Of a DNA stretch of 64,000 nucleotides, positions 48,733-60,803 are shown in pieces. Position numbers and translations under genes: made by a program. Where the stretch lies: assembly GCA_035236585.1 (NCBI GenBank), contig CP141131.1, positions 18,699,103 to 18,763,102 of the forward strand, written 5' to 3'. Source of the stretch: Warburgia ugandensis. Taxonomy: Eukaryota; Streptophyta; Magnoliopsida; Canellales; Canellaceae. Every line of letters starts with the position of its first letter. Within the stretch, counting starts at the first letter, position 1. The notes beneath the pieces are model-generated. The model saw only the letters and a list, made by a program, of their open reading frames with translations, searched no databases and was not told the DNA's origin.

Positions 48733-49259
48733 CTGTGACACCTCGAGTTTTTCTAAACCTTTTTCAGAGTTATAATAATAATAATATATTTTTACCAAAA
48801 ATAGACGGGATCCCTAAAAATAAAACTTTTCATTAACATAAATAACGTAGCGTTCTAAAGAAATCCTCGAGGGTCATTTCATATCCAAAACCACGATAAT
48901 AAACAAAAGTGAAATCGTCAATACACTGAGCATGCACAAGGTAAAACTACGACAAGTCATACACAGTCATGAAAAAATAATAATAAGAATAATATGTATA
49001 AATTTCCCCCCAAGGTCCATACAAGATCTCCATGTCAAACACCCAGCGATAAGTAAAGGTACACTATACAAGTAGTGTGGGTCCAATCTATCCAAAATAT
49101 CAACATCCATGTACAACCCAACCAATCTAAACACAAGTCTAAGAGACGTACACTAAATCAGTCTTTGATGTACAAAAAAGCAGATGATCCTCGAGGTCCT
49201 CACTCAGTCAATGCAGCTCCACCTGCTTACCTTTAATGTTATTGCACTCCAAAATCTAA

Positions 49260-49283
49260 GGCATTGCAAAACAAAGCAATGCC
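49260..49283 (-). promoter_or_regulatory. conserved LTR hairpin, element A right LTR
   Basis: Same GGCATTGC / GCAATGCC stem and AAAACAAA loop as at 37224. Confidence 0.8.
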
Positions 49284-49635
49284 TCAACAAGCTATGCTTG
49301 TGTAAGTGATTCACATTTAATAATAAATACAAATAAAATTAAATGGCACAAAGTATCGTAATCATAGCAAAATCTCATAAGACAAAAGTATACAAGGCAT
49401 GTGAAACATCAACTATCCATGATGGATAGATCAAGAAATCATGCACTATGCAAATGGTCATCAAATCTCAATATCATAGAGTGCAACGCATGAAACTCAT
49501 GGATACTCATCAATCACTATAACCAAAAGTTTGTATCCACAAAACAAATAATACATGTCGTGATTATAGAAATTCGTGCACAAATAAGTCCTGTGAGTGC
49601 CTCAACTACACTCAGGGCAATGACAATGAGTACTC

Positions 49636-50155
49636 ATTCCAACCATGGGTCCCTCACGTGCAGCTCGCATCATTTATTTCTCGACGAAAGCCTGTTAGCC
49701 AAAACTACCGCCCTGCCCTCAAATCAGTACAAGACCCAGCTTACCTTGCTTCACTCAATACAATCGGACCCTAGGTCCCTCACGTGTAGCCTGCATCAGT
49801 CTATTTCCTGACAGAAGCCTATCAGCCCAAAACTACTAGCCCGCCCTCAAATCGGTGTAAGACCCGGCTTACCCCGCTTCACCTAATACAATCCGACCAT
49901 GGGTCCCTCACGTGCAGCCTGCATCAGTCTATTTTTTGAAGGAAGCTTGTCAGCCCAAAACTACCGACCCGTCCTTAAATCGGTACAAGACCCGACTTAC
50001 CCTGCTTCACATAATACAATCTGACTCTGGGTCCCTCACATGCAGCCGGCATCAGTCTATTTCCAGACGAAAGCCTATCAGCCCAAAACCATCTACCCAC
50101 TCTCAAATAGGTACAAGACTTCGCTTACCCTGCTTCACCCAATGGTCTTAGTCAA
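49636..50155. repeat. 127-bp LTR array, right copy, four units
   Basis: GGTCCCT starts at 49648, 49774, 49902 and 50030, giving periods of 126-128 bp. The left LTR has three units and the related element C only one (near 56040), so unit number has changed within the family. Confidence 0.8.
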
Positions 50156-51689
50156 GATCCATGATAAGGTGTAATCCATCACATATCAAACATGGATGAT
50201 CATGAAATCAAATGTCATGATAACAAATATGAAGTATTAAATGCATTTCAATAAATCACAATAGTGTATAAGACACATGCCTCAAGAATTTTTTATAAGT
50301 CATGATCAATGAAATCAAAAGGAAAATCCCAAATGTGATCACCTACCTCAACAATCACAATACTCCAATCAGGCACATAGATAATGTCACATCGTGCGCT
50401 CTGATGTGCCTGTCACATCACAAGTTATCTATCACTTGATGTTCTCACATCTCAAAGTAACCAACTTAAGTGATAACTTCAACGATCTGGTAGTTAATCC
50501 TAGATCAATGACCCAGATCGTCTAGTTAACCCTCTATTGGGTCAATCCTATACTAGATGTAGGTTTTTCTAACATCTAGATGAACATTTTTGGTATTTGA
50601 TTATCAATCTATGTTATGATCCACTTAATTTATACCCCTTAATCAATGAAGGGCCAGTCTCTAACATCTCATGAAGTTTGGAGACGATCCGACCATTGGA
50701 TGGCTCCATAACACTTATAATTGACATCTGATTGTCAATTCTAGTCATACTCATCATGATCCTTCTAATTCTAGTATTTCATAACCCATTTGTGGTGTCT
50801 AATCATCAATTAAACATTAGGATATCACTGTTTACACAGTGACAAATCGGACAGTCCAAATTGTCCAATCTATTTTCTAACACATATAGCAAATTTTGTC
50901 TAATCTAACATATATCGAGTATAGATCTATCCATTACTAAACATAGATTAACAATTCAATGGTTAGATTATCCCTAAAACCTAGATCTCAGATGAAATTG
51001 TATGGATTTAGCAAAATACAACAAATCGGGAATAGGGCTTCATAGATTTTACCTTCAAAGCATGCTTTCATGCTTCTTACACTCTTGGATGGTCTGGATC
51101 AATACTGATTTCAAATGAGATCCTCCGATCCACATCACTCACAATGTTCCCCTCTGATCGATTGTCAAAATGATCTCGGATCTCCCAATAACCTTAGGGC
51201 TTTTATTCTTCTAAGCATGTTGTGCAAGATGATCAGCTCGGATCAACGATCTGAGCTGTCGTTGTCTCTGGTAGTGGCTCAGAAATTTCGGCGACTATTC
51301 CCGCAAGCATACTATTTTCCCTCTGATGTTGTTTCTAGTCCAATCATGATGAAACCAAAGGGGTTTTTATCGTTTCACCATGTTGGGCAAAGTGATCGGC
51401 TTAGATCACTAATCCAAGCGGGCATCGTCTTCGACAAGCTCCTGCAACTCCGACGATACAAAACCCCCTTTCTTTCTTCTCCAGCATGGTAGGATTTCTG
51501 CAGCGTGCAAAGCCCCTTCTCCTTCTCCTCCTTTCCCTTCCTCTTCTTCTCCTTCTCCTTCTTCTTTCTCCTTCTCTTCTTCTTTTCTTCTTCTCTCTTC
51601 TGGTTTCTCTCCTTCTTTCTATCAAGTTTGAGAAATAGACAGTAAGGTCTGTTTTCTCTTTCCCTTTTTTGATTTGCTTAATGTTTATT

Positions 51690-51745
51690 ATTATATTATA
51701 TTATATTATATTATATTATATTATATTATATTATATTATATTATA
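51690..51745. repeat. (TATAT)n pentanucleotide run in LTR
   Basis: About ten units, expanded relative to the same place in the left LTR (near 39745). Confidence 0.85.
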
Positions 51746-51799
51746 TATATACACATGTGTGTTTTTGCTTCTTTTTTTTTGGTTGGATGTTATAATGAT

Positions 51800-53396
51800 G
51801 TTCCAGTCAGAGGCACAAGGTTGGTTTCTGATGTGTATTAGAGATGCAACATAGCTCTATGTGAGCCTGCAGATTATGAAGAAGCAATGAAGAATAAGAA
51901 TTAGACGTTTGCAATGAAGGTGGAGCTGTCAATGATAGAGAAACAAAACATGGATTCTTGTTGAAAGGCCTCGTGACAGGAAGGTGATTGAAGTTATATG
52001 GGTGTATAGAACTAAGCTTAATGCTGATGGTTCTATTAACAAACACAAAGCATGACTCATGGTGAAAGGTTATGCTCAGATTTTTGGCATGAACTATTCA
52101 GATACGTTTGTGCTAGTTGCTCGATTGGACACCATCAGGCTGCTATTTGCTATAGCTGCTCAAAAGAATTGGAGAGTGTATCAACTCCATGTCAAATCGG
52201 CCTTCTTAAACGGTTTCTTGCAGGAAGAAATCTATGTTGAGTAACCCGAGGGCTTGGGCTTTGTGAAGGAAGGAGAAGAAGACAAGGTTTATCTTCTCAA
52301 GAAGGCTCTTTGTGGCCTAAAACAAGCTCCAAGAGCTTCGTATAGCAGAATTAATGAACATTTGCTAAACTTAGGATTTGCTAAAAGCTTGTCTGAATCA
52401 ACACTGTATATCACGCACAATGGAGCTGACATTCTAATTATTTCACTGAATGTGGATGATTTTCTTGTGACAGGGGACAACACAAGCCTTGTGGAGAAGT
52501 TTAAGAAAGAGATGAAGGAAGTTTTTGAGATGATAGATCTCGGTTTGATGGCCCTTTTCTTAGAATAGAAATCCAACAGGATGAACATGAAGTCTTTATC
52601 TGTCAGAAGAAATACGCCAAAGAGATCCTGAAGAAGTTCAAACTTGAAGAATGCAAAGAAATGAGCACTCCTATGAACCAAAAGGAAAAACTCAGTAAAG
52701 AAGATGGAACTAACAAAATTGATCAGGCACATTTCGAAAGCATGATTGGTTGCTTGATGTATCTCATAGCAACTTGGCTTAACATTCTGAATGCTGTAAG
52801 CATTTTGTCTCGGTTCATGCATTGTGCAAACAAATTGTATTTCAAGGTTGCTAAGAGGGTGATAAGATATGTTAAAGGCACCTGTGACTTTGGCATCAAA
52901 TTTACGAGGAGCAAAGAGTTCAAGCTAGTTGGTTTTCCAAATAATGATTGGGAAGGTTCCAATGATGACATGAGGAGCACATTAGGCTAGTGTTTCACTT
53001 TTGGTTCTGGTGTTTTCTCTTGGTGCTCAAAAAAAAAGAGAAGAAACTATAGCCCAATCTATAACTAAAGCAGAGTTTATTGCTGCCACAGCTGCAGTGA
53101 ATCAAGCTATTTAGCTAAGGAAGATCTTAAATGATCTTAACTTGGAGCAGAAGGAAAGCACTAAGATTCTTGTTGACAACCAGGCTGCCATTGCTATCTC
53201 TCATAATCCTGTGTTTCATGGAAAAACTAAGCATTTTAATATTAAGTTATTCTTCTCAAGGGAAGTGCAAAAAGATGGAGTTGTGATTCTTCTCTACTGC
53301 AAATTAGAAGATCAGGTTGCTGATGTTTTCACCAAGCCACTACCGGTTAGCAAGTTTCAATTTTTGAGGACAAAACTTGGTGTTTACAATTCCTAA
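51800..53396 (+). pseudogene. copia reverse transcriptase-RNase H, broken
   Basis: Continues the copia polyprotein. It shows VPVRGTRLVSDVY at the start, then the RT core: VKGYAQIFGMNYSDTF, KSAFLNGFLQEEIYVE, LCGLKQAPRA and the active-site motif VDDFLVTG at about 52452. RNase H shows TKAEFIAATAA (about 53068) and DNQAAIAISHNPVFHGKTKH (53163-53230), ending at TAA 53394-53396. Stops occur near 51840, 51893, 52242, 52566, 52988 and 53115, and a frameshift near 51950. The element cannot encode its own enzymes. Confidence 0.9.
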
Positions 53397-53405
53397 AGCA
53401 AGGAG

Positions 53406-53681
53406 TGTTAGAAGATGTGCTTAGGACTGCTAATGTGGTATCATAAACGTTCTTAATTGTTTTGAATGCCTCAAAGTTGTTGTTCCTATTTTTTTGGTGT
53501 TGGTTGTTTTTTCTATTTTTCACGTCTATGTTCATGGCATAATTCTAGGTCCACATTCTTAGTGGGTAGTTGCTGAATCAAGTTTTTATTATAATTTCTT
53601 ATGCTTAATGAATGGTTTAGTCTTTTGCTTTTGCTTAAGTAAAACCATTGCCTCTAACTACTATTTTTTACTGCTGCAATA
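53406..53681 (+). repeat. copia 3' LTR, first part
   Basis: Starts TGTTAGAAGATGTGC after the purine tract AAGCAAGGAG. It is interrupted at 53681 by gypsy element C and resumes at 60985. Confidence 0.92.
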
Positions 53682-54110
53682 TGTGACACCCTAGGTTTTC
53701 TAAACCTTTTTCCAAATTCATAATAGTAATAATAATACGTTTAAAATAAAATAGGCAGGATTAAAAGTAAAAACTTGCAATTAATATAATTACGCAGCGT
53801 TCGAAAGAAATTTTCGAGGGTCATCCCATATCCAAAACCACGATAATAAACAGAAATCAAAACGTCGATACACTGAGCATGCTCAAAGTAAAACCACGAC
53901 AAATCATACACAGTTATGAAAAGACAATAATAAGAATAATATGTCTAAATCCCCCAAGGTCCATCTATGATCACCACGTCATACACACATCGGTAAGTAA
54001 AGGTACACTATATAAGTAGTGTGGGTCCAATCTATCCAAAATGTCAACATTCATGTATAGTCCAACAAATCTAACTACAAGTCGGAGACACATACGCTAA
54101 TCGGTCTCTG
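53682..54110 (-). repeat. element C 3' LTR stump
   Basis: Matches the first about 430 bp of the LTR at 55168 up to CTAATCGGTCTCTG, then switches to internal sequence. Confidence 0.8.
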
Positions 54111-55167
54111 TGTAACTAATCTTGTCAATCACTCATATATATAGTATGATATTTAATTTATCCTTTTCTGGCATCTCATTCCCTAACTAGGAGATTGTTT
54201 GATATCATTTCTTACTCATCACTTGATTAACATTATTACTACTACCCATTATTGTAAAATAGTTGTTATTTCTTCGAAAGTGCGATGCACCTGCAAATCA
54301 TAATAACATCCTCAGAATAATTCATAAATATTGACTTTGCATTAATTACTAATTATCAAAATTTCTATATGCATAAGAACCCATTAAGTTTCGCTTCATG
54401 GTTCATATTCATCTATAGAACATTAGGATCTTACCTCATCCATTTTTCAATAGTTTTCACTATATTACAATTTATTCGTCAAATAATTATAGTTCGTTTA
54501 AATTTATACAACACTTTGTCAACTTTCTCGAGTTCTCATTAGTTGTAATCATTTTTTATCCTTTTCCACTATTATCTCACGATTGTTGCAAAATAGTCAT
54601 TATGCCTCTTCACCTGTTCATACGTACTGCCCAAATTTGGACTTGAACTCTTATAAGATGGTCCATGCGAATAGACCTTTCATCATATAATAAAATTCTC
54701 ATTTGCAATTATCATTTACACTCTCTATTTAGATTTTATACTAAAAGAATCACACTTTCCCTAAAAGTGTGTTTCCTCGTAATCATACAAGTATTTAAAG
54801 TCTCATCTTTACTAAAAAAAGTCTACTAATTTTCATGGCATCAACTATTTTGCAATCATCATATCTCTGTAATTCACACTTAGGAATTACTTTGCTCAAT
54901 GGATTGTATATGTAATATCATGTCCTATACCATTCGGGCCACTAAGTCTATGTCATGGGCCCCTTGCCCTAATGACTTTGCAGGGGGACAACTGGTGGAG
55001 CGGGGGTGGACCTAGTCTTCCTTCAAGGAACCATCTATTTAAAGTTTCAATATCACATCATATAAGTAATCCTCTTATCTCAATCTCATCATGAGCTCAT
55101 GGGCTGTCAATCTAATTGGACCCTTAAAGTGATGATGATGGAATAAACCCTGGCTCTGATACCAAAC
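54111..55167 (-). pseudogene. element C internal remnant with gag start and primer site
   Basis: Homologous to about 47665-48733 of element A. A gag-like ATG lies at 55034 on the minus strand (RKTRSTPAPPVV follows after an early stop). The primer-binding site TTTGGTATCAGAGC is at 55153-55166 on the minus strand. Confidence 0.7.
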
Positions 55168-55649
55168 TGTGACACCCACGGTTTTCTAAACCTTTTTCCA
55201 AATTCATAATAGTAATAATAATATGTTTAAAATAAAATAAGTGGGATCCCTGAAAGTAAAAACTTGCAATTAACATAATTACGCAGCGTTCAAAAGAAAT
55301 CCCCAAGGGTCATCCCATATCCAAGACCACGATAATAACAGAAATAAAAAAACCACAACAAATCATACATAGTCATGAAAAGACAATAATAAGAATAATA
55401 TGTCTAAATCCCCCAGGGTCCATCCATGATCACCACGTCATACGCACATTGGCAAATAAAGGTACACTATACAAGTATTGTGGGTCCAATCTATCCAAAA
55501 TGTCAACATCCATGTACAACCCAACAAATCTAACTACAAGTCGAGGACACATACACTAATCGGTCTCTGATGTATAAAAAGGCTAATGGTCCTCGAGCTC
55601 CTCACTGCTCCACCTGTATACCCTTAGCGCTATCGCGCTCCAAATCTGA

Positions 55650-55673
55650 GGCATTGCAAAACAAAGCAATGCC
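55650..55673 (-). promoter_or_regulatory. conserved LTR hairpin, element C
   Basis: Here the stem is a perfect 12 bp, CTGAGGCATTGC pairing with GCAATGCCTCAG around AAAACAAA. A second small hairpin, CAAGC-TATC-GCTTG, lies just beyond it. Confidence 0.85.
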
Positions 55674-56490
55674 TCAGCAAGCTATCGCTTGTGTAAGTGA
55701 TCACATTCAACAAAAGTATAATAAAATCATGTGGCAAGAAATATCAATATCATGGGGAATCTCATAAGATAAAACATGTACAAGGCACGTCAAATCAACA
55801 AACGTCCGTAACAATAACACATGAAAATCTTAAGTCTAAGCAAATCAATATCAAATCTCACCATCATGGCATGCAAGGCATGATCAAAACATGGATACGC
55901 GTCCATCAAAAGCAATAGAAATCCATGTCCACATATAAATATAATGCATGTCATGATAAACAGGGCACCGTACAAAAACAAGCCCTAAGAGTGTTCCATG
56001 ACACTCAATCACTGGTAATGAGTACTTATACCAAATCCCCGGGTCCCTCCCGTGCAGCTCGCATCAGCCCTCGGAGTCACTCACGACCTAGGCCTAGCTT
56101 ACCCCGATTCACCCCACATATAAATATCACATGAGCATACATAATAAGAGTATGGGATACTTTGTTGCAGTGGCAACCACACAAGGATCTCAACCACTGT
56201 CGCTCTCTATCAACACCATAATGGGAGACTTTCTTTGTCCTCAGGGGGAGGAACAAACCCATATGGGGAACTACCCATAATACCTTCACCTACGCACTTG
56301 GCCCTCTCAAGGACTGTGTCTAATCATCATCATCACAAAGTCAAAGGGCGAGTGGCCAACCCTACTACCCTCCTAACATAGTGCCCACCAAGTAAAAGCA
56401 CCCATCATAAATCTACAAACACTGAATGAAGAATCGAAATCCGTGCATAATCATTCTCGATAAAACCAAATCGAGAGAGAAATCAATATA

Positions 56491-59323
56491 TGTAACACCC
56501 CGGATTTTTAAGACATTTTTTTTTATATACATAATAATGGCATTTTAATTAAGAGCATTTGGGATCCCATGAGAAAAGTTTTATTTAACATTTTACTAAA
56601 CCTATCTTAAAAACTCCGGGTGTTAGTTTTCCTTTCTCAAAATGGCGTACATGTAATTTAAACATAATAAATAATCCGCGTATAAATCAACGTCAAATAA
56701 ATAGGCGCCTTTATTTTAAATCAAATAAACGTCCAAAAGACAATAATAATATGGCCCAGGGTCTATCCATCATAACATCCCATATAAATGTCCAACATAT
56801 GTCCAAAGATTTAAATCACATCCAATTATAAAGTATGCAGTCCATAATAAAATTCAAATGATAATCCACTCTAATGACTCACATTACTGTCTAAAACTAT
56901 AGGGAAAACTAGTCTTCAGCAGCTCTCAAGGTTTATCAACCGCTTTTCCGTTCCTTGTGTCGCGCTCGAGATCTAAGGCATTGCAAAACAAAGCAATGCC
57001 TCAGCAAGCTATCGCTTGTGTAGGTACATAGACAATTAATGTAATAAATGAAAGAAATAATGAACAGCACTGATAAAAAGTCTAACACTTATGAAAATAG
57101 TGATATCATAATGCCATGTTCAAATATATACCAATTTATTCCATATGCTAAAACATGCAATCATAGAGTTAAAACATGACATGAATCAATAAAATGGAGC
57201 ATACAATAAGAATAAGGGCACCCTAAGGTAATGGGTCCCACCACATCGCACTAACATTCCTAATCAGGAGTACACGTAGTCAACCTCTGAGTGTCGTCAC
57301 ACCCAGGCATATCATCCATAACCATGCTCATCATATATGCACACATAATAAGAATATGGGTCATCATGCTGCAGTGGCAACCCTCCATGGGTATCAACCA
57401 CCGCCGCTCCCCGTCGACACTATAACGGGAGACTTAGCGTCTGTCCCCATGGAAAGGCTCAGACCGGTAGTGTGGACTATCCATGTTACCAAACCCCTAC
57501 CGAATGCCATCTATGGGCAGGTGTCTATCATATCACAAACTCATCACATCATAATCTCGGAAGGTGGGTGGCCGGCCCTATCCCTCCTAGCATGACGCCC
57601 ACCGGGCGAGAGCACCCGTCATCAAATATAAAACACAGAAATCATATGTATATGCTAAAACTCAAGAGCACTTATAGCTTGCAATCCCCAAGACATGCCC
57701 CTCATCCTGGGGTTAGCCTATAAAAGGACCAGCTAATAAGCCTTTATTCTCATTTCCATGTAAATCCATGCATTTTCTACATATATAATAAGAAATAAGT
57801 CTCTAATTAAGCATAACTAATTAACATCATGCTTGTAAAAGCATTTTAAATAAGTTTATTCAGTAAAAGATTTCAATTTGGAATAACCATCCTGTACGCA
57901 ATGTCGCATGAAATCCACTGTAGATAATAATTGCATTTTAAATCACAATCACACATGATGCTATGTTTAAACATGGTTTAAAAATCAAGGAAAAACATTA
58001 GTTGTCGTCACCTACCTCAGTGTGAGACCACTAGCTTACTAATAACTCCCTTTAACTGGTATATTCACGTGCACCTGTACATGTCACATCACTATTTTAA
58101 TATTTTTCTAAAGAAAAAGTGGTCATTTCTAAGTTTTTAAGTTAAAACTAGGTCCGCGTCGTCAATACAGTCACAACGCCTCTTTCGGATCGTGATTTGG
58201 ACCTCTCTAGCTCCCAAAAATCAAGTTTTTGTGAAAACTACCCTTAAATGGGGCCTGCCGGACCACCATAAGGTGGTTTATACCGGCGACCGCCATCCGG
58301 CTTCCCCCTGCACGCATGCGTGCGACGATGACGTCATGTGACGTCGTCCTTTGTGCGTCCCCGACTGCGTCCTGGCGTCAGCGCCAGGGCACCGACACCG
58401 TTGACGACGCCGGAGAAGACGACCGGATTCCGGTCGCCTCCGGCGGAGCTACAAAGCTCCGTTTTGCGTGATTTTTGCGCCATTTTCTTCAGAATTCTCT
58501 CTAGAATCCATTTATGCCCTTCTTTTGCACTGATTTTTCCAAAAAATCATGGTTTTTAAATGATTTTTCCCAAGTTCCTAAAAACATCCCTAGGTACTAG
58601 TTTTTGGGTTTTCTGGAGAAATCCACCGTTGGATCACTCCCAAATTTAAAGGGTATGCTCTTGGGTCTCTTGTGCGCTAGTTGGACGGTGCGATTTTCAA
58701 ACGGACTAGGTTTGATCCATGAAATCATGCTCCAACAGTAGCGTGCACACAGGTTCCTAAAAATATGATTTTTCGTAATTTTTAAACATTTTCCTAATTA
58801 ATTTTCTAATTAATAAATACAGAAAAACATGGATTTGAGGCTTACCTTGCGCTTGGCTGGTGTTGCTCGTGTTGCCAGGGTTCCACTCGCCAAAAAATCC
58901 AAGTTTTGCAGGGCTAGGGTTTTGCGTAAACACTCAGAGATAGTGGAGCGTTTTGGCTCCTAGAGGAGCATAGCTATAGGGTTTTAGAGTCTTGGGGAAG
59001 AGAAACTCTTCCCCACACGTCTCTTCCCATGTCTCTCCGGTGATTTCGCCGGATTGGTAGAGACGTGTGTAGACAGGGGTGCCGTTATCAATTTGGACCC
59101 CTGTGTAACACGTTTCTGTCAAAAGACCAATTTGCCCTTACAACTTTGATGGCTCATAACTCCCTCATTTGAGCTCCGTTTTTCGCGTTCTTGGTGGCGT
59201 TGGATTCGTATCGACGAGCACTTTCTAATTCTTATGTTTTCAGGAAAAAATTTCATCCATAAATTTTTTGTTTTAATTTATTTAAAAATTTCCTATTTTA
59301 TCCTAAAAATTAAGGATATTACA
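56491..59323 (-). mobile_element. solo LTR D (2.8 kb) of a related gypsy family
   Basis: Ends TGTAACACCCCGG and GGATATTACA with duplication ATATA (56486-56490 and 59324-59328). The minus orientation is inferred because the conserved hairpin (56977-57000) sits about 490 bp from the TG end, as in elements A and C. Apart from the hairpin block, the body differs from those LTRs. It keeps a GC- and CpG-rich stretch at 58240-58460 with TGACGTCA, a bZIP-type palindrome. Loss of the internal region by LTR-LTR recombination is the usual origin of such a copy. Confidence 0.88.
56977..57000 (-). promoter_or_regulatory. conserved LTR hairpin, solo LTR D
   Basis: Identical stem and loop to those in A and C, again followed by GCAAGCTATCGCTTGTGTA. 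Confidence 0.85.
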
Positions 59324-60728
59324 ATATATCAACACCATGCATTGTAAATCAGTGTATACTTCCTCAAATAATCCAAATCAGTGTCACATAAAATGTATTA
59401 AGAAGCAGTGTATAAATAATGGTCAAAAAGAGTAGTAAACATGTCGGCAATACATGCTAAAAAGTGATCTCATGCAAACATAGCATTGCATAAACGCCAT
59501 ACCTCAAAATCCTCAAATAACACATCATGATTTAAAAAATCATGGAAAAATCTCAAATGTAATCACCTATCTCAACAAACGTGACACTCTAGTTAGGCAC
59601 ATAAGCCATGTCACGTCGTGTGCTCTAATGTACCGTCATATCATAAGCCATATATCACTTGATATTCTTACATATCAAAATAAACAAATCCAAGTGACAA
59701 TTCTCTTGATTTAGCAGTTAATCCTAGATCAACAACCTAAATCATCTAAGTAACCCTCTATTGGGTCAATCCTGTACTAGATGTAGGTTTTTCTAACATC
59801 TAAATAAACATTAATAGTCTTTAATCATCAATCTATATCATGATCCACTTATTTTATGTCCCTTAATCAATGAAGGATCAGTCCCTAACATTTTGTGAAA
59901 TTTGGAGATGATCCGACCGTTAGATTGCTCTATAACACTCATAATTGACATCTGATCATCAATTCTAGTCATACTCATCATGATCCTTCTAATTTTAGTA
60001 TTCCATAACCCATCCGTGGTGTTTGATCATCAATTAGACATCAGGATATCACTGTTTACACAGAGACATTAAACGGTCCAGATTGTCCAATCTATTTTCT
60101 AGTACATATCACTCTGTCAAATCTAACCTATATTGAGTATAGATCTATCCATTACTAAGCATAGATTAACAATTCAACGGTCAAATTATCCCTAAAACCT
60201 ATATCTTAGATGAAATTGTATGGATTTAGCAAAATACAACAAATCGGGAGTAGGGCTTCATAGATTTTACCTTTAAATCATGTTTTCGTACTTCCTACAC
60301 CCTTGGATGGCGTGGATCGATGCTGATTTCAGATGAGATCCTCCAATCCAAGTCGCACGCACTATTCCCCTTCGATCAACGGTCAAGATGATCTTGGACC
60401 TCTCAATCACCTTGGGGCTTCTATTCTTTTAGGCAAGCTGTGGAAGATGACCGGCTTAGATCAACGATCTGAGCTATCATCATCTCCGGCGATGACCTAT
60501 AAAATTCCGGCATCAACTTCCCACGAGCTTACTTTTTACCTCGATTTGATGTTGCTCCTCTTCCAATCGTGGCAAAACCAAAAGGGTCTTGTGACGAACC
60601 AGATGGATGGTTTGGATCTGAGATCAAAGCCGCCGTTGTCACCAGTGAGCTCTATCTTTCCAGCAAACCCGAAAACTCCCCAAAACCCCTATTTCTTAAG
60701 CTCACCGACATGACAAATTTCCCCGGCG

Positions 60729-60729
<1 letters not shown>

Positions 60730-60801
<72 letters not shown>
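60730..60801. repeat. (CT)n microsatellite in LTR
   Basis: Long CT run at the place where element A LTRs have a CTT-rich tract. Confidence 0.95.

Positions 60802-60803
<2 letters not shown>

Larger units (their letters stand above)
36694..51794 (-). mobile_element. Ty3/gypsy (chromovirus-like) LTR retrotransposon, element A
   Basis: Inserted in copia pol with target duplication ATGAT (36689-36693 and 51795-51799). Ends are TGTGACACCCC at the left and a mutated TGTTATA at the right. Orientation is minus: the right LTR is followed on the minus strand by a perfect initiator tRNA-Met primer site, and a purine tract precedes the left LTR. LTRs are 3.1 kb. The internal region, minus a nested solo LTR, is about 4.6 kb and shows only a gag start and the tail of pol, with no readable reverse transcriptase or integrase. 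It is either a non-autonomous LARD-like derivative or decayed beyond recognition by eye. Long LTRs with these ends suggest the Tekay/Del group. Confidence 0.88.
48734..51794 (-). repeat. element A 5' LTR (3.06 kb)
   Basis: Plus-strand start TGTGACACCTCGAG, end GGATGTTATA. Compared with the left LTR it differs at roughly a tenth of positions, many of them C/T or G/A. It includes the hairpin at 49260-49283, the four-unit array at 49636-50155, a CTT-rich run at 51520-51610 and a pentanucleotide TATAT run at 51690-51745. Confidence 0.88.
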
